A stretch of DNA of 64,000 nt from Oscarella lobularis (Eukaryota > Porifera > Homoscleromorpha > Homosclerophorida > Oscarellidae): positions 1,612,001-1,676,000 of the forward strand of contig NC_089190.1 in NCBI RefSeq assembly GCF_947507565.1, in the 5' to 3' direction. Of the stretch, positions 13,343 through 25,692 are shown in pieces. Every line of letters begins with the position of its first letter. The stretch's first letter is position 1. Below the pieces are notes generated by a model that was not told where the DNA came from, ran no database searches, and worked only from the letters and a program-made list of their open reading frames with translations. The position numbers were made by a program, and so were the translations under genes.

Positions 13343-16300
13343 TTCCAGGACAAATTGTCATAGCACAAATAGTCAAAGGAAAAATTGTCCCAAGGACAAA
13401 TTGTCCCAGGACAAATTGTCCCAGCGCAAATTGTCCCCAGGACAAATTGTCCACAGGACACATTGTCCCAGGATAAATTGTCCCAGGACAAATTGTCCCA
13501 GGACAAATTGTCCCAGGACAAATTGTCCCCAGGACAAATTGTCCCAGGAAAAATTGTGCCAGGACAAATTGTCCCAGGACAAATTGTCCCCAGGACAAAT
13601 TGTCCCCAGGACAAATTGTCCCAGGACAAATTGTCCCCAGGACAAATTGTCCCAGGACAAATTGTCCCAGGACAAATTGTCCCAGGACAAATTGTCCCAG
13701 GACAAATTGTCCCCAAGACAAATTGTCCCCAGGACAAATTGTCCCCAGGACAAATTGTCCCGAGGACAAATTGTCTTAGGACAAATTGTCCCAGGACCAA
13801 TTGTCCCAGGACAAATTGTCCCCAGGAAAAATTGTCCCATGACAAATTGTCCCCAGGACAAATTGTCCCAGGAGAAATTGTCCCAGGACAAATTGTCCCC
13901 AGGACAAATTGTCCCCAGGACAAATTGTCCCCAGGACAAATTGTCCCAGAACAAATTGTCCCAGGACAAATTGTCCCCAGGACAAATTGTCCCCAGGACA
14001 AATTGTCCCAGGACAAATTGTCTCAGGACAAATTGACCCAGGACAAATTGTCCCAAGGACAAATTGTCCCAGGACAAATTGTCCCCAGGACAAATTGTCC
14101 CAGGACAAATTGTCCCAGGACAAATTGTCCCCAGGACAAATTGTCCCCAGAACAAATTGTCCCAGGACAAATTGTCCTAGGACAAATTGTCCCCAGGACA
14201 ATTTGTCATGGGGACAAATTGTCCCCAGGACAAATTGTCCCCAGAACAAATTGTCCCAGGACAAATTGTCCCAGGACAAATTGTCCCCAGGACAAATTGT
14301 CAAAGGACAAATTGTCCCCAGGACAAATTGTCCCCAGGACAAATTGTCCCAGCACAAATTGTCCCAGGACAAATTGTCCCCAGGACAAATTGTCCCAGGA
14401 CAAATTGTCCCCAGGACAAATTGTCCCCAGGACAAATTGTCCCAGGACAAATTGTCCCCAGGACAAATTGTCCCCAGGACAAATTGTCCCGAGGACAAAT
14501 TGTCTTAGGACAAATTGTCCCAGGACCAATTGTCCCAGGACAAATTGTCCCCAGGAAAAATTGTCCCATGACAAATTGTCCCCAGGACAAATTGTCCCAG
14601 GACAAATTGTCCCAGGACAAATTGTCCCCAGGACAAATTGTCCCCAGGACAAATTGTCCCCAGGACAAATTGTCCCAGGACAAATTGTCCCAGGACAAAT
14701 TGTCCCCAGGACAAATTGTCCCCAGGACAAATTGTCCCAGGACAAATTGTCTCAGGACAAATTGACCCAGGACAAATTGTCCCAGGACAAATTGTGCCAG
14801 GACAATTTGTCCTGGGGACAAATTGTCCCCACGACAAATTGTCCCAGGACAAATTGTGCCAGGACAATTTGTCCTGAGGACAAATTGTCCCAGGACAAAT
14901 TGTGCCAGGACAATTTGTCCTGAGGACAAATTGTCCCCAGGACAAATTGTCCCCAGGACAAATTGTCCCAGGACAAATTGTCCCCAGGACAAATTGTCCC
15001 AGGACAAATTGTCCCAGGACAAATTGTCCCAGGACAAATTGTCCCAGGACAAATTGTCCCCAAGACAAATTGTCCCCAGGACAAATTGTCCCCAGGACAA
15101 ATTGTCCCGAGGACAAATTGTCTTAGGACAAATTGTCCCAAGACCAATTGTCCCAGGACAAATTGTCCCCAGGAAAAATTGTCCCATGACAAATTGTCCC
15201 CAGGACAAATTGTCCCAGGAGAAATTGTCCCAGGACAAATTGTCCCCAGGACAAATTGTCCCCAGGACAAATTGTCCCCAGGACAAATTGTCCCAGGACA
15301 AATTGTCCCAGGACAAATTGTCCACAGGACAAATTGTCCCCAGGACAAATTGTCCCAGGACAAATTGTCTCAGGACAAATTGACCCAGGACAAATTGTCC
15401 TAAGGACAAATTGTCCCAGGACAAATTGTCCCCAGGACAAATTGTCCCCAAGACCAATTGCCCCAGGACAAATTGTCCCAGGACAAATTGTCCCAGGACA
15501 AATTGTCCCAGGACAAATTGTCCCCAGGACAAATTGTCCCCAGAACAAATTGTCCCAGGACAAATTGTCCCAGGACAAATTGTCCCCAGGACAAATTGTC
15601 CCAGGACAAATTGTCCCGAGGACAAATTGTCCCCAGGACAAATTGTCCCAGGACAAATTGTCCCAGGACAAATTGTCCCCAGAACAAATTCTCCCAGGAC
15701 AAATTGTCCCAGGACAAATTGTTCCCAGGACAAATTGTCCCAGGACAAATTGTCCCCAGGACAAATTGTCCCCAGGACAAATTGTCCCAGGACAAATTGT
15801 CCCAGGACAAATTGTCCCAGGACAAATTGTGCCAGGACAATTTGTCCTGGGGACAAATTGTCCCCAGGACAAATTGGCGCCAGGACAAATTGTCCCAGGA
15901 AAAATTGTCTCCAGGACAAATTGTCCCGAGGACAAATTGTCCCAGGACAAATTGTCCCCAGTACAAATTGTCCCCAGGACAAATTGTCCCAGGACAAATT
16001 GTCCCAGGACAAATTGTCTCAGGACAAATTGTCCCAGGACAAATTGTCCCCAGGACAAATTGTCCCCAGAACAAATTGTCCCAGGACAAATTGTCCCAGG
16101 ACAAATTGTCCCCAGGACAAATTGTCAAAGGACAAATTGTCCCCAGGACAAATTGTCCCCAGGACAAATTGTCCCAGGACAAATTGTCCCTGGACAAATT
16201 GTCCCAGGACAAATTGTGCCAGGACAATTTGTCCTGGGGACAAATTGTCCCCAGAACAAATTGTCCCAGGACAAATTGTCCCAGGACAAATTGTCCCAAG

Positions 16301-19300
16301 GACAAATTGTCCCAGGACAAATTGTCCCCAGGACAAATTGTCCCCAAGACCAATTGTCCCAGGACAAATTGTCCCAGGACAAATTGTCCCAGGACAAATT
16401 GTCCCAGGACAAATTGTCCCCAGGACAAATTGTCCCCAGAACAAATTGTCCCAGGACAAATTGTCCCAGGACAAATTGTCCCCAGGACAAATTGTCCCAG
16501 GACAAATTGTCCCGAGGACAAATTGTCCCCAGGACAAATTGTCCCCAGGACAAATTGTCCGCAGGACAAATTGTCCCAGGACAAATTGTCCCAGGACAAA
16601 TTGTCCCGGGACAAATTGTGCTTGGACAATTTGTCCTGGGGACAAATTGTCCCCAGGACAAATTGTCCCCAGAATAAATTGTCCCAGGACAAATTGTCCC
16701 AGGACAAATTGTCCCAAGGACAAATTGTCCCAGGACAAATTGTCCCTAGGACAAATTGTCCCCAGGACAAATTGTCCCAGGACAAATTGTCCCAGGACAA
16801 ATTGTCCCAGGACAAATTGTCCCAGGACAAATTGTCCCCAAGACAAATTGTCCCCAGAACAAATTGTCTCAGGACAAATTGTCCCAGGACAAATTGTCCC
16901 CAGGACAAATTGTCCCAGGAAAAATTGTCCCGAGGACAAATTGTCCCCAGGACAAATTGTCCCAGGACAAATTGTCCCAGGACAAATTGTCCCCAGAACA
17001 AATTGTCCCAGGACAAATTGTCCCAGGACAAATTGTCCCCAGGACAAATTGTCCCAGGACAAATTGTCCCCAGGACAAATTGTCCCCAGGACAAATTGTC
17101 CCAGGACAAATTGTCCCAGGACAAATTGTCCCAGGACAAATTGTGCCAGGACAATTTGTCCTGGGGACAAATTGTCCCCAGAACAAATTGTCCCAGGACA
17201 AATTGTCCCAGGACAAATTGTCCCCAGGACAAATTGTCCCCAAGACCAATTGTCCCAGGACAAATTGTCCCAGGACAAATTGTCCCAGGACAAATTGTCC
17301 CAGGACAAATTGTCCCCAGGACAAATTGTCCCCAGAACAAATTGTCCCAGGACAAATTGTCCCAGGACAAATTGTCCCCAGGACAAATTGTCCCAGGACA
17401 AATTGTCCCGAGGACAAATTGTCCCCAGGACAAATTGTCCCAGGACAAATTGTCCCAGGACAAATTGTCCCCAGAACAAATTGTCCCAGGACAAATTGTC
17501 CCAGGACAAATTGTCCCAGGACAAATTGTCCCCAGAACAAATTGTCCCAGGACAAATTGTCCCAGGACAAATTGTCCCCAGGACAAATTGTCCCAGGACA
17601 AATTGTCCCCAGGACAAATTGTCCCCAGGACAAATTGTCCCAGGACAAATTGTCCCAGGACAAATTGTCCCAGGACAAATTGTGCCAGGACAATTTGTCC
17701 TGGGGACAAATTGTCTCCAGGACAAATAGGCCCCAGGACAAATTGTCCCAGGACAAATTGTCCCCAGGACAAATTGTCCCAGGACAAATTGTCCCCAAGA
17801 CAAATTGTCCCCAGGACAAATTGTCCCAGGACAAATTCTCACAGGACAAATTGTCTTAGGACAAATTGTCCCAGGACAAATTGTCCCCAGTACAAATTGT
17901 CCCAGGACAAATTGTCCCAGGACAAATTGTCCCAGGACAAATTGTCCCCAGGACAAATTGTCCCCAGAACAAATTGTCCCAGGACAAATTGTCCCAGGAC
18001 AAATTGTCCCCAGGACAAATTGTCCCAGGACAAATTGTCCCGAGGACAAATTGTCCCCAGGACAAATTGTCCCAGGACAAATTGTCCCCAGAACAAATTG
18101 TCCCAGGACAAATTGTCCCAGGACAAATTGTCCCCAGGACAAATTGTCCCAGGACAAATTGTCCCCAGGACAAATTGTCCCCAGGACAAATTGTCCCAGG
18201 ACAAATTGTCCCAGGACAAATTGTCCCAGGACAAATTGTGCCAGGACAATTTGTCCTGGGGACAAATTGTCCCCAGGACAAATAGGCCCCAGGACAAATT
18301 GTCCCAGGACAAATTGTCCCCAGGACAAATTGTCCCAGGACAAATTGTCCCCAAGACAAATTGTCCCCAGGACAAATTGTCCCAGGACAAATTCTCACAG
18401 GACAAATTGTCTTAGGACAAATTGTCCCAGGACAAATTGTCCCCAGTACAAATTGTCCCAGGACAAATTGTCCCAGGACAAATTGTCCCAGGACAAATTG
18501 TCCCCAGGACAAATTGTCCCAGGACAAATTGTCCCCAGGACAAATTGCCCCAGGACAAATTGTCCCGAGGACAAATTGTCCCCAGGACAAATTGTCCCAG
18601 GACAAATTGTCCCAGGACAAATTGTCCCCAGAACAAATTGTCCCAGGACAAATTGTCCCAGGACAAATTGTCCCCAGGACAAATTGTCCCAGGACAAATT
18701 GTCCCCAGGACAAATTGTCCCAGGACAAATTGTCCCAGGACAAATTGTCCCAGGACAAATTGTCCCCAGGACAAATTGTCCCATGACAAATTGTCCCAGG
18801 ACAAATTGTCCCAGGTCAAATTGTCCCAGGACAAATTGTCCCCGGAACAAATTGTCCCAGGACAAATTGTCCCCAGGACAAATTGTCCCCAGGACAAATT
18901 GTCCCCAGGACAAATGGTCCCAGTGTCCTGGGGACAAATTGTCCCCAGGACAAATTGTCGCAGGACAAATTGTCCCAGGACAAATTGTCCCAGGACAAAT
19001 TGTCCCCAGGACAAATTGTCCCAGGACAAATTGTCCCAGGACAAATTGTCCCAGGACAAATTGTCCCAGGACAAATTGTCCCGGGACAAATTGTGCCAGG
19101 ACAATTTGTCCTGGGGACAAATTGTCCCCAGGACAAATTGTCCCCAGAACAAATTGTCCCAGGACAAATTGTCCCAGGACAAATTGTCCCCAGGACAAAT
19201 TGTCCCCAGGACAAATTGTCCCCAGGACAAATTGTCCCAGGACAAATTGTCCCAGGTCAAATTGTCCCAGGACAAATTGTCCCCAGAACAAATTGTCCCA

Positions 19301-22300
19301 GGACAAATTGTCCCAGGACAAATTGTCCGCAGGACAAATTGTCCCAGGACAAATTGTCCCCAGGACAAATTGTCCCCAGGACAAATTGTCCCAGTGTCCT
19401 GGGGACAAATTGTCCCCAGGACAAATTGTCGCAGGACAAATTGTCCCAGGACAAATTGTCCCAGGAAAAATTGTCTCAGGACAAATTGTCCCAGGACAAA
19501 TTGTCCCCAGGACAAACTGTCCCAAGGACAAATTGTCGCAGGACAAATTGTCCCAGGACAAATTGTCCCAGGACAAATTGTCCCCAGGAAAAATTGTCCC
19601 CAGGACAAATTGTCCCCAGGACAAATTGTCCCAGGACAAATTGTCCCAAGACAAATTGTCCCAGGACAAATTGTCCCAGGACAAATTGTCCCAGGACAAA
19701 TTGTCCCAGGACAAATTGTCCCAGGAAAAATTGTCCCAGGACAAATTGTCCAAGGACAAATTGTCCCCAAGACAAATTGTCCCCAGGACAAATTGTCCCC
19801 ACGACAAATTGTCCCAGGACAAATTGTCCCAGAACAAATTGTCCCAGGACAAATTGTCCCCAGGACAAATTGTCCCCAGGACAAATTGTCCCAGAACAAA
19901 TTGTCCCAGGACAAATTGTCCCAGGACAAATTGTGCCAGGACAATTTGTCCTGGGGACAAATTGTCCTGGGGACAAATTGTCCCAGGACAAATTGTCCCA
20001 GGTCAAATTGTCCCAGGACAAATTGTCCCCAGAACAAATTGTCCCAGGACAAATTGTCCCAGGACAAATTGTCCGCAGGACAAATTGTCCCAGGACAAAT
20101 TGTCCCCAGGACAAATTGTCCCCAGGACAAATTGTCCCCAGGACAAATTGTCTTAGTGTCCTGGGGACAAATTGTCCCCAGGACAAATTGTCGCAGGACA
20201 AATTGTCCCAGGACAAATTGTCCCAGGAAAAATTGTCTCAGGACAAATTGTCCCAGGACAAATTGTCCCCAGGACAAACTGTCCCAAGGACAAATTGTCG
20301 CAGGACAAATTGTCCCAGGACAAATTGTCCCAGGACAAATTGTCCCCAGGAAAAATTGTCCCCAGGACAAATTGTCCCCAGGACAAATTGTCCCAGGACA
20401 AATTGTCCCAAGACAAATTGTCCCAGGACAAATTGTCCCAGGACAAATTGTCCCAGGACAAATTGTCCCAGGACAAATTGTCCCAGGAAAAATTGTCCCA
20501 GGACAAATTGTCCAAGGACAAATTGTCCCCAAGACAAATTGTCCCCAGGACAAATTGTCCCCACGACAAATTGTCCCAGGACAAATTGTCCCAGAACAAA
20601 TTGTCCCAGGACAAATTGTCCCCAGGACAAATTGTCCCCAGGACAAATTGTCCCAGAACAAATTGTCCCAGGACAAATTGTCCCAGGACAAATTGTGCCA
20701 GGACAATTTGTCCTGGGGACAAATTGTCCTGGGGACAAATTGTCCCAGGACAAATTGTCCCAGGACAAATTGTCCCAGGACAAATTGTCCCAGGACGAAT
20801 TGTCCCAGGAGAAATTGTCCCAGGACAAATTGTCCCAGAACAAATTGTCCCCAGGACAAATTGTCCGAGGACAAATTGTCCCAGGACAAATTGTCCCAGG
20901 ACAAATTGTCCCCAGGACAAATTGTCCCCAGGACAAATTGTCCCAGGACAAATTGTCCCCAGGACAAATTGTCCCAGGACAAATTGTCCCCAGGACAAAT
21001 TGTCCCCAGGACAAATTGTCCCCGGACAAATTGTCCCCGGAAAAATTTTCCTAGGAAAAATTGTCCCCAGGACAAATTGTCCCGAGGACAAATTGTCTTA
21101 GGACAAATTGTCCCAGGACAAATTGTCCCAGGACAAATTGTCCCCAGGACAAATTGTCCCATGACAAATTGTCCCAGGACAAATTGTCCCAGGACAAATT
21201 GTCCCCAGGACAAATTGTCCCCAGGACAAATTGTCCCAGGACAAATTGTCCCAGGACAAATTGTCCCAGGACAAATTGTCCCAGGACAAATTGTCCCCAG
21301 GACAAATTGTCCCCAGAACAAATTGTCTCAGGACAAATTGTCCCAGGACAAATTGTCCCCAGAACAAATTGTCCCAGGACAAATTGTCCCAGGACAAATT
21401 GTCCCCAGGACAAATTGTCCCAGGACAAATTGTCCCCAGGACAAATTGTCCCCAGGACAAATTGTCCCAGGACAAATTGTCCCAGGACAAATTGTCCCAG
21501 GACAAATTGTGCCAGGACAATTTGTCCTGGGGACAAATTGTCCCCAGAACAAATTGTCCCAGGACAAATTGTCCCAGGACAAATTGTCCCAAGGACAAAT
21601 TGTCCCAGGACAAATTGTCCCCAGGACAAATTGTCCCCAAGACCAATTGTCCCAGGACAAATTGTCCCAGGACAAATTGTCCCAGGACAAATTGTCCCAG
21701 GACAAATTGTCCCCAGGACAAATTGTCCCCAGAACAAATTGTCCCAGGACAAATTGTCCCAGGACAAATTGTCCCCAGGACAAATTGTCCCAGGACAAAT
21801 TGTCCCGAGGACAAATTGTCCCCAGGACAAATTGTCCCAGGACAAATTGTCCCAGGACAAATTGTCCCCAGAACAAATTGTCCCAGGACAAATTGTCCCA
21901 GGACAAATTGTCCCAGGAAAAATTGTCCCAGGACAAATTGTCCAAGGACAAATTGTCCCCAAGACAAATTGTCCCCAGGACAAATTGTCCCCACGACAAA
22001 TTGTCCCAGGACAAATTGTCCCAGAACAAATTGTCCCAGGACAAATTGTCCCCAGGACAAATTGTCCCCAGGACAAATTGTCCCAGAACAAATTGTCCCA
22101 GGACAAATTGTCCCAGGACAAATTGTGCCAGGACAATTTGTCCTGGGGACAAATTGTCCCAGGACAAATTGTCCCAGGACAAATTGTCCCAGGACAAATT
22201 GTCCCAGGACGAATTGTCCCAGGAGAAATTGTCCCAGGACAAATTGTCCCAGAACAAATTGTCCCCAGGACAAATTGTCCGAGGACAAATTGTCCCAGGA

Positions 22301-23885
22301 CAAATTGTCCCAGGACAAATTGTCCCCAGGACAAATTGTCCCCAGGACAAATTGTCCCAGGACAAATTGTCCCCAGGACAAATTGTCCCAGGACAAATTG
22401 TCCCCAGGACAAATTGTCCCCAGGACAAATTGTCCCCGGACAAATTGTCCCCGGAAAAATTTTCCTAGGAAAAATTGTCCCCAGGACAAATTGTCCCGAG
22501 GACAAATTGTCTTAGGACAAATTGTCCCAGGACAAATTGTCCCAGGACAAATTGTCCCCAGGACAAATTGTCCCATGACAAATTGTCCCAGGACAAATTG
22601 TCCCAGGACAAATTGTCCCCAGGACAAATTGTCCCCAGGACAAATTGTCCCAGGACAAATTGTCCCAGGACAAATTGTCCCAGGACAAATTGTCCCAGGA
22701 CAAATTGTCCCCAGGACAAATTGTCCCCAGAACAAATTGTCTCAGGACAAATTGTCCCAGGACAAATTGTCCCCAGGACAAATTGTCCCCAGGACAAATT
22801 GTCCCATGACAAATTGTCCCAGGACAAATTGTCCCAGGACAAATTGTCCCCAGGACAAATTGTCCCCAGGACAAATTGTCCCAGGACAAATTGTCCCAGG
22901 ACAAATTGTCCCAGGACAAATTGTCCCAGGACAAATTGTCCCCAGGACAAATTGTCCCCAGAACAAATTGTCTCAGGACAAATTGTCCCAGGACAAATTG
23001 TCCCCAGGACAAATTGTCCCAGGAAAAATTGTCCCGAGGACAAATTGTCCCCAGGACAAATTGTCCCAGGACAAATTGTCCCAGGACAAATTGTCCCCAG
23101 AACAAATTGTCCCAGGACAAATTGTCCCAGGACAAATTGTCCCCAGGACAAATTGTCCCAGGACAAATTGTCCCCAGGACAAATTGTCCCCAGGACAAAT
23201 TGTCCCAGGACAAATTGTCCCAGGACAAATTGTCCCAGGACAAATTGTGCCAGGACAATTTGTCCTGGGGACAAATTGTCCCCAGAACAAATTGTCCCAG
23301 GACAAATTGTCCCAGGACAAATTGTCCCAAGGACAAATTGTCCCAGGACAAATTGTCCCCAGGACAAATTGTCCCCAAGACCAATTGTCCCAGGACAAAT
23401 TGTCCCAGGACAAATTGTCCCAGGACAAATTGTCCCAGGACAAATTGTCCCCAGGACAAATTGTCCCCAGAACAAATTGTCCCAGGACAAATTGTCCCAG
23501 GACAAATTGTCCCGAGGACAAATTGTCCCAGGACAAATTGTCCCGAGGACAAATTGTCCCCAGGACAAATTGTCCCAGGACAAATTGTCCCAGGACAAAT
23601 TGTCCCCAGAACAAATTGTCCCAGGACAAATTGTCCCAGGACAAATTGTCCCCAGGACAAATTGTCCCAGGACAAATTGTCCCCAGGACAAATTGTCCCC
23701 AGGACAAATTGTCCCAGGACAAATTGTCCCAGGACAAATTGTCCGAGGACAAATTGTCCCAGGACAAATTGTCCCAGGACAAATTGTCCCCAGGACAAAT
23801 TGTCCCCAGGACAAATTGTCCCAGGACAAATTGTCCCCAGGACAAATTGTCCCAGGACAAATTGTCCCCAGGACAAATTGTTGCC
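13343..23885. repeat. Satellite C block 3 (about 10.5 kb)
   Basis: About 680 units of the 15/16-bp repeat, the largest array in the window. Recent internal duplications are visible. The segment from ~19393 recurs from ~20155 (offset 762 bp, ~590 bp alike), marked by AGTGTCCTGGGGAC. The segment 20740-21330 recurs at 22155-22745 (offset 1,414 bp), marked by GGACGAATTG and TTTTCCTAGGAAAAATTG. Inverted units recur near 14800, 15835, 16215, 17150, 17695, 18245, 19100, 19935, 20705, 21515, 22130 and 23255. Confidence 0.95.
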
Positions 23886-24898
23886 AAATTCCAAACCACA
23901 ATGCTCTACGATGAAGGGAAAGACGTCTACGAGACGTTCGAAACGAGTCCGAAACGCAAAAGTTGGATTTAGCGAAATTTTGACCAAATTTCGATCGCAC
24001 GCGAAAAAAACCTTTTCGTGCCTTTCAGCCATCCCAAATCCTCCTCAAAAAACCAAAAAACGGCAGCAGAAGCGACTGCACGGCGCAGAAAATCGAAGGA
24101 CAAAAATCGATTTTCCAATTAGCGACTCGTTTCGCGATAAAGCGCACAACTCTGCAAGGAGACGTCGCACGAGCACCGCACCGGTGCCATTCGATTCGTC
24201 GTGGTCTCACAAATAAAACCTTGTACCACGTTTACCAATTTTCGCCAATTTTTGACATAAAATTAAGCGAAACAAACAATACGCCTACGCGCGTACACGG
24301 TTAACGACACCACCTTAACCGTGCCGCCACTCCGCGACGCCGCGTCGTACGACGATAAGCGGCACGTCGATCGAGAGGGCATATGGTGCAGTTTACAAAT
24401 TGCCGCCACTCGACGGCATCCGAGTCGCCGTTTGCCGTAGAGCACGTGCGAAAGAAAGGGAACACGCCCCCTTTTACGGACATTAATTCGGCGAAAACGA
24501 CGCCGAAAGCGACGCTTTGCGTCGCAAAACGTTCTAAACCGTCTGGAATTTTTCGTTTCGAAGCCATTCGAAACGAAAAATTCACTATTCGAAGCTCGCG
24601 CCACCACTTGGCGACGCGACGCGTTCGTACGCGCGCTCCGCGGGCGACGAACGCTCTAAAACTGCTTCGTAACTATCTACTACTTACCTTTTGACGTCGC
24701 TCGGACCTTCGCATCGTCGAAAACGAGCCAGAAACCGTGTTTCTTCGAAACGAGACGCGCGCGCTAACATACGCACGTGACCTCACCGGTTTAACATGTT
24801 GACGTCATAAATAAACTATTAACAATCGAGGTTTCACATTGCTACGCCTATAGAAAGGCACGGCAACACGTACAGAGCGGTTTCGCGAAGATTGGACG
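23886..24898. other. Unique CpG-rich island between satellite C blocks
   Basis: About 1 kb of non-repetitive sequence with no gene I can support. Open frames of 94-114 codons exist on both strands but are Arg-rich and show no recognisable domain. A plus frame running out of the satellite ends at 24216, next to AATAAA at 24213. Just inside the left edge, a short frame reads KFQTTMLYDEGKDVYETFE (about 23886-23945). Perfect hairpins lie at 24509-24525 and 24546-24583, and a TGACGTCA site at 24800-24807. Confidence 0.5.
24546..24583. repeat. Perfect 38-bp hairpin (17-bp arms, 4-nt loop)
   Basis: GAATTTTTCGTTTCGAA at 24546-24562, loop GCCA, then its exact reverse complement at 24567-24583. A smaller perfect hairpin GCGACGC-TTT-GCGTCGC lies 20 bp upstream at 24509-24525. 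Confidence 0.95.
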
Positions 24899-25352
24899 AG
24901 GGACAATTTGTCCCCAGGACAAATTGTCCCAGGACAAATTGTCTCAGGACAAAATCTCCCAGGACAAATTGTCCCCAAGACAAATTGTCCCAGGACAAAT
25001 TGTCCCAGGACAAATTGTCCCCAGGAGAAATTGTCCCCAGGACAAATTGTCCCCAGGACAAATTGTCCCAGGACAAATTGTCCCAGGACAAATTGTCCCC
25101 AGGACAAATTGTCCCCAGGACAAATTGTTCCAGGACAAATTGTCGCAGGACAAATTGTCCCAGGACAAATTGTCCCCAGGACAAATTGTTCCAGGACAAA
25201 TTGTCCCAGGACAAATTGTCCCAGGACAAATTGTCCCCAGGACAAATTGTCCCCAGGACAAATTGTCCCAGGACAAATTGTCCCAGGACAAATTGTCCGA
25301 GGACAAATTGTGCCAGGACAAATTGTCCTGGGGACAAATTGTCCCCAGGACA
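24899..25352. repeat. Satellite C block 4 (about 29 units)
   Basis: Detached short array of the 15/16-bp GGACAAATTGTCC repeat. It begins with an inverted unit (GGGACAATTTGTCCCC) and ends near CCCCAGGACAGGAACC. Confidence 0.95.
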
Positions 25353-25692
25353 GGAACCCAGTCGCGAGAGCCTACTACCCACCACTTTTCCGGTACGCCC
25401 GTTAGTAATTTTTTACATCCCGAAAACTATGTCTCGGTACTCAGGTACCGAGACAAAAAAAATAAACCGTTCCCCGAACAGTGACTTGAATGGAGTTGAA
25501 TTACAGGCCCAACGTGACTGTATGTAGGAAAGGACTTGCATAGGGGGGAGGGAGTATTTTCTTAGTCAACCTCCTAATCAATTGATCAATACTTACCGCG
25601 GTACCTAAAATGCGCGGAACGTCAGACTCAGACTCCCAGTGTTGCACATCTATAAAAGAAAGCAATTGACGTATGCCGTACAAAAAAATATC
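25353..25692. other. Spacer 3' of the hydrolase-like gene, with perfect hairpin
   Basis: No gene is seen. At 25430-25455 a perfect inverted repeat has 11-bp arms (TGTCTCGGTAC / GTACCGAGACA) and a TCAG loop. The region is the probable 3' flank of the minus-strand gene that ends at 25693. Confidence 0.5.

Noticed and set aside
6031..23972. Dozens of frames of 74-1,348 codons with PGQIV/RTNCP/QDKLS or GQFVL/GTICP/SWDNL repeats
   Set aside because: The palindromic satellite lacks stops on both strands; the same peptides occur in overlapping frames, so they carry no coding evidence.
24263..24694. Arg-rich frames of ~94-114 codons on both strands of the unique island
   Set aside because: CpG-rich sequence with overlapping frames on both strands, no domain, no splice pattern.
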